Part shown: positions 27,924-30,354 of the stretch, in pieces | Position numbering within the stretch: the stretch's first letter is position 1 | Layout of the letters: each line of letters starts with the position of its first letter | Assembly (NCBI RefSeq): GCF_902488755.1 | Contig: NZ_CABTXF010000012.1 | Span: 1-30,354, forward strand | Length of the DNA stretch: 30,354 bases | Source: an uncultured Murdochiella sp. | Lineage (GTDB): Bacteria; Bacillota; Clostridia; Tissierellales; Peptoniphilaceae | Direction: 5' to 3' | Position numbers and translations under genes: made by a program | Notes under the pieces: generated by a model | Told to the model about the DNA's origin: nothing | Seen by the model: the letters and a program-made list of their open reading frames with translations, nothing else | The model's database searches: none

Positions 27924-28571
27924 ATGCAGATCAATCGAATGATCGATCACACGTTGCTCAAGCCGGAAGCACAGCCGGAAGAGATTGAAAAACTTTGTGT
28001 TGAAGCATTGCAGTATCACTTTTATTCGTGCTGCGTGAACGGTTCGTTTGTCGCCCAGGTACACGGCAGGCTTGTCGGTTCCGACGTGAAGACATGCTGC
28101 GTGGTTGGTTTTCCGCTCGGCGCAATGTCCACAGCGGCAAAAGCGGCTGAGGCGCGCGATGCGGTAGCAAACGGCGCAGACGAAATTGATATGGTGATTC
28201 ACATCGGCGCATTGAAACGTGGCGATACCGAATACGTTCGTGAAGATATTGCCCAAGTGAAGAAAGCCTGCGGGAATCGTACATTAAAAGTCATCTTAGA
28301 GACCTGCCTGCTGACCGATGAAGAAAAATCGCTGGGCTGTGTTCTTGCCATTCAGGGCGGCGCAGGTTTTGTAAAAACCTCAACCGGTTTTTCGACCGGC
28401 GGAGCAACTGTTCACGATGTGCGCCTGATGAAAGAGACCGTGGGCGATACGGTAGAAGTTAAGGCTTCCGGCGGAATTCATACTGCAGAAGAAGCGATGG
28501 CAATGATCGAAGCCGGTGCGACACGCATCGGAGCAAGCGCAGGCATCGCCATTGTAGAAGGAATGAAGTAA
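27924..28571 (+). CDS. deoC: Deoxyribose-phosphate aldolase
   Basis: A 215-residue class I aldolase that splits 2-deoxyribose 5-phosphate into acetaldehyde and glyceraldehyde 3-phosphate. Visible are IDHTLLKPEA at the N-terminus, CCVVGFPLGAMST, ADEIDMVIHIGALKRGD (Asp89), the Schiff-base Lys151 in GFVKTSTGFSTGGAT and the activating Lys180 in EVKASGGI. Length is normal for the family. GAGGGA precedes the ATG. It is a catabolic partner of deoD. Confidence 0.95.
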   Translation: MQINRMIDHTLLKPEAQPEEIEKLCVEALQYHFYSCCVNGSFVAQVHGRLVGSDVKTCCVVGFPLGAMSTAAKAAEARDAVANGADEIDMVIHIGALKRGDTEYVREDIAQVKKACGNRTLKVILETCLLTDEEKSLGCVLAIQGGAGFVKTSTGFSTGGATVHDVRLMKETVGDTVEVKASGGIHTAEEAMAMIEAGATRIGASAGIAIVEGMK

Positions 28572-28587
28572 CGAAAACGAGGCATTC

Positions 28588-29055
28588 ATGCATCGAAAAG
28601 AAGACGTTCAGCTGCTCAACATGGTTATGTTGGAACGTGCAGACGGCGCGGTTTTGGTGTTGGACAAAGTGAAAAAAGAAGGTTGGGAGGGACTCACTTT
28701 TCCGGGTGGAAAGGTAGAGCCGGAGGAGAGCCTGACCGATGCCATGCGTCGTGAGGCATGGGAAGAAACAGGGCTTACGTTGGGGCGTGTGGAACTTGTC
28801 GGCATGGTACATTGGCTGCATCAGGATAAACCATTTCGTCAGCTTGGCCTGTTATATCGATGTGCTGATTTTTCGGGCGAAGTGAAAGAAAGTCCGGAAG
28901 GCACTTTACAATGGATGCCGTTTACCACGTTTCTCACTACGCAGCCCAAAAGCGAATCCATGGACGAGATGCTGGAAGTGTATCAAGGAAGAGCAAAAGA
29001 GGTGTTGATTACCGTTACCGACGGAAAAAAAGGCGAGGTCACCTTTATCCGGTGA
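28588..29055 (+). CDS. NUDIX hydrolase, MutT/8-oxo-dGTP diphosphatase-like
   Basis: A 155-residue Nudix protein with a complete Nudix box, GKVEPEESLTDAMRREAWEETGL (the Gx5Ex7REUxEExGU pattern), preceded by LTFPGG. The N-terminus VQLLNMVMLERADGAVLVLDKV and the GLTFPGGKVEPEES run resemble MutX/8-oxo-dGTP diphosphatases of Firmicutes, which clean oxidised nucleotides, but substrate cannot be read from the box alone. It starts 16 bases after deoC with only a GAGG ribosome site. Next to nucleoside salvage genes, a nucleotide substrate is reasonable. Confidence 0.85.
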   Translation: MHRKEDVQLLNMVMLERADGAVLVLDKVKKEGWEGLTFPGGKVEPEESLTDAMRREAWEETGLTLGRVELVGMVHWLHQDKPFRQLGLLYRCADFSGEVKESPEGTLQWMPFTTFLTTQPKSESMDEMLEVYQGRAKEVLITVTDGKKGEVTFIR

Positions 29056-29079
29056 TGGCGCGCCGTAGAGGAGGAAGCC

Positions 29080-29832
29080 ATGGATCAAACGGAAGCGATG
29101 CAAAAAGCAAAGGCGTGGGTGAAAACGAGTTCTCACATTGTCTTTTTCGGTGGCGCAGGCGTTTCCACGGCTTCGGGCATTCCCGACTTTCGCTCGGAAA
29201 ATGGACTGTATCATACCATGAAACGGGCGCATTTGCCGGAATACTATTTCAGCCATGAATTTAGCGTGGAAGATCCGGATGGCTTCGCCGATTTTACGCG
29301 CGAATGTATTCTCAGTTATCAGGTTGAGCCCAGCGGGGCACATATTGCGCTGGCGCATTTAGAGCAGCAAGGCAAGTTAGAGGCGGTGGTCACACAAAAT
29401 ATTGATAGTCTCCATCAATGTGCAGGAAGTCGACGCGTTTTGGAAATCCACGGCAATATGGCGCACATTTACTGTCCCTCCTGCGGTCATGTTATGGCGA
29501 CAGACGAATTTATGGCAGGAAAAGGGCGCGTATTGTGCCCCGTCTGTGGAGATATTTTGCGTCCAGATGTGGTGCTATACGGAGAACCTCTCCATGAAGA
29601 AGTATTTCTCGCTGCGGTGGAAGCGATTCGTCGGGCGGATACGCTCATTGTCGGCGGAACGTCGCTTGTGGTATATCCTGCCGCGGGATTAGTAAACTAC
29701 TATCGCGGTCATCAATTTATTCTTCTTAATCGCGATCCGACACCGGCAGATTCTCGTGCGGATATTGCCATACATGGCGATATTGCAGAAATATTGCCCG
29801 CTTTGGTAGAAGATGGCGAAGAAGGCGAATAA
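29080..29832 (+). CDS. NAD-dependent protein deacylase (sirtuin, Sir2 family)
   Basis: A 250-residue sirtuin. The NAD-binding loop GAGVSTASGIPDFRS (residues 25-39), TQNIDSLHQ (105-113), the catalytic His124 in EIHGN, a zinc module Cys132-Cys135 and Cys153-Cys156, and VGGTSLVVYPAAGL (~192-205) are all intact. It removes acetyl or other acyl groups from lysines using NAD+. GAGGAGG sets the ATG. It lies 24 bases after the Nudix gene. A short palindrome AAAAGAG-A-CTCTTTT (29831-29845) overlaps its stop codon and may be a weak terminator. Confidence 0.92.
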   Translation: MDQTEAMQKAKAWVKTSSHIVFFGGAGVSTASGIPDFRSENGLYHTMKRAHLPEYYFSHEFSVEDPDGFADFTRECILSYQVEPSGAHIALAHLEQQGKLEAVVTQNIDSLHQCAGSRRVLEIHGNMAHIYCPSCGHVMATDEFMAGKGRVLCPVCGDILRPDVVLYGEPLHEEVFLAAVEAIRRADTLIVGGTSLVVYPAAGLVNYYRGHQFILLNRDPTPADSRADIAIHGDIAEILPALVEDGEEGE

Positions 29833-29884
29833 AAGAGACTCTTTTCGGCAGGAGGAAGGTATTAAATTCGGACAGGAGGGCGGA

Positions 29885-30354
29885 ATGACGTTTACACACC
29901 TCCATTTGCATACACAGTTTAGTTTGCTGGACGGTTTTTGCCGCATTGATCGGTTGATGGATACCGTGCGCAAACAGGGCATGGATGCCGTCGCCATAAC
30001 GGATCACGGCAACATGTTCGGTGTGATTCAATTTTATAAAGCGGCCAAAGATGCCGGCATCAAGCCCATCATCGGGTGTGAAGTATATGTGACAGAGGAC
30101 CGTCTCAATCACAAAGACCGCACGCGCTATCATCTGGTTTTGCTGGCGGAAAATGAGACCGGTTATCATAATCTTATGAAAATTGTCTCCACCGGTTGGG
30201 TGGAAGGCTTCTATTATAAACCGCGCGTAGACTTTCCCACACTGGAGAAATATCACGAGGGTTTGATTGCACTCTCGGCGTGCCCTTCCGGCGAAAGCCG
30301 CAAAAATGCGCCGGCAAGTCCGCTCTCCCCGGGAAAAAAAAACCCCACGGTGCC
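29885..30354 (+). CDS. dnaE: DNA polymerase III subunit alpha, N-terminal part (PHP domain); 3' end outside window
   Basis: The first ~155 codons of DnaE. The PHP domain is clear: HLHLHTQFSLLDG with its paired histidines, AVAITDHGNMFGVIQFYKAAK, IIGCEVYV, YHLVLLAENETGYHNLMKIVS, EGFYYKPRVDF and GLIALSAC. The ATG at 29885 follows AGGAGGG. After LIALSAC the expected L-A-G-E-(I/V)-P run is replaced by a sequence that stops resembling DnaE (from about base 30280), including nine A then four C in a row at the window edge. This probably reflects poor sequence at a contig end rather than a real protein change. Confidence 0.9.
   Translation, partial: MTFTHLHLHTQFSLLDGFCRIDRLMDTVRKQGMDAVAITDHGNMFGVIQFYKAAKDAGIKPIIGCEVYVTEDRLNHKDRTRYHLVLLAENETGYHNLMKIVSTGWVEGFYYKPRVDFPTLEKYHEGLIALSACPSGESRKNAPASPLSPGKKNPTV

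Noticed and set aside
1..30354. CRISPR arrays, insertion sequences, prophage genes, rRNA
   Set aside because: No regularly spaced repeats, transposase or phage proteins, or rRNA sequence were seen anywhere in the window.

Overview
The window (30,354 bases, moderate GC) comes from a low-to-moderate GC, Gram-positive, strictly anaerobic type of Firmicute, most likely a butyrate-forming member of the Clostridia/Tissierellia. The reasons are a cell-wall-sorted surface protein, a lipoprotein-type solute-binding protein, strong AGGAGG ribosome binding sites, an L10 leader of the Firmicute type, and a thl-crt-bcd-etfBA butyrate gene set with a butyryl-CoA:acetate type CoA-transferase. Naming a genus from sequence alone would be a guess (a Peptoniphilaceae-like organism is plausible).

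Layout. (1) 1-1190: the 3' end of a wall-anchored beta-helix/Cna-B surface protein, with a terminator. (2) 1411-4727: the translation operon rpmG-secE-nusG-rplK-rplA-rplJ-rplL. Two near-identical hairpins that look like L1 target sites stand before rplK and before rplA, and an L10 leader/attenuator stands before rplJ. The operon ends at a terminator, and rpoBC do not follow. (3) 5026-11678: butyrate metabolism: CoA-transferase, thiolase, crotonase, butyryl-CoA dehydrogenase and both ETF subunits. A consensus promoter before thl is overlapped by a near-perfect Rex operator. The hbd gene is not here. (4) 11817-12593: a DDAH/arginine-deiminase-fold hydrolase, followed in frame by a small orphan coding remnant.

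(5) 12782-22127: the most interesting block. A DeoR/IolR-like repressor is divergent from an operon of class II aldolase (IolJ-like), IolC-like kinase, a three-gene TRAP transporter, an UxuB-like SDR, a zinc-dependent polyol/hexonate dehydrogenase and an MmsA/IolA-like CoA-acylating aldehyde dehydrogenase. This is the bottom half of myo-inositol breakdown (5-dehydro-2-deoxygluconate to DHAP plus acetyl-CoA), but none of iolG, iolE, iolD or iolB is in it. Instead it has a carboxylate transporter and two enzymes of families that work on C5 of hexonates. I infer a pathway that imports a sugar acid, possibly a 2-deoxyhexonate, and enters the inositol route at 5-dehydro-2-deoxygluconate.

(6) 22128-30354: housekeeping and nucleoside salvage: a DNA-repair methyltransferase and an orphan FeoA on the minus strand; then, on the plus strand, a THUMP-domain rRNA methyltransferase, a PAS-PP2C phosphatase coupled to pgi, deoD, deoC, a Nudix hydrolase, a sirtuin and the 5' end of dnaE. 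The last ~50 bases, at the window edge, do not read like DnaE.
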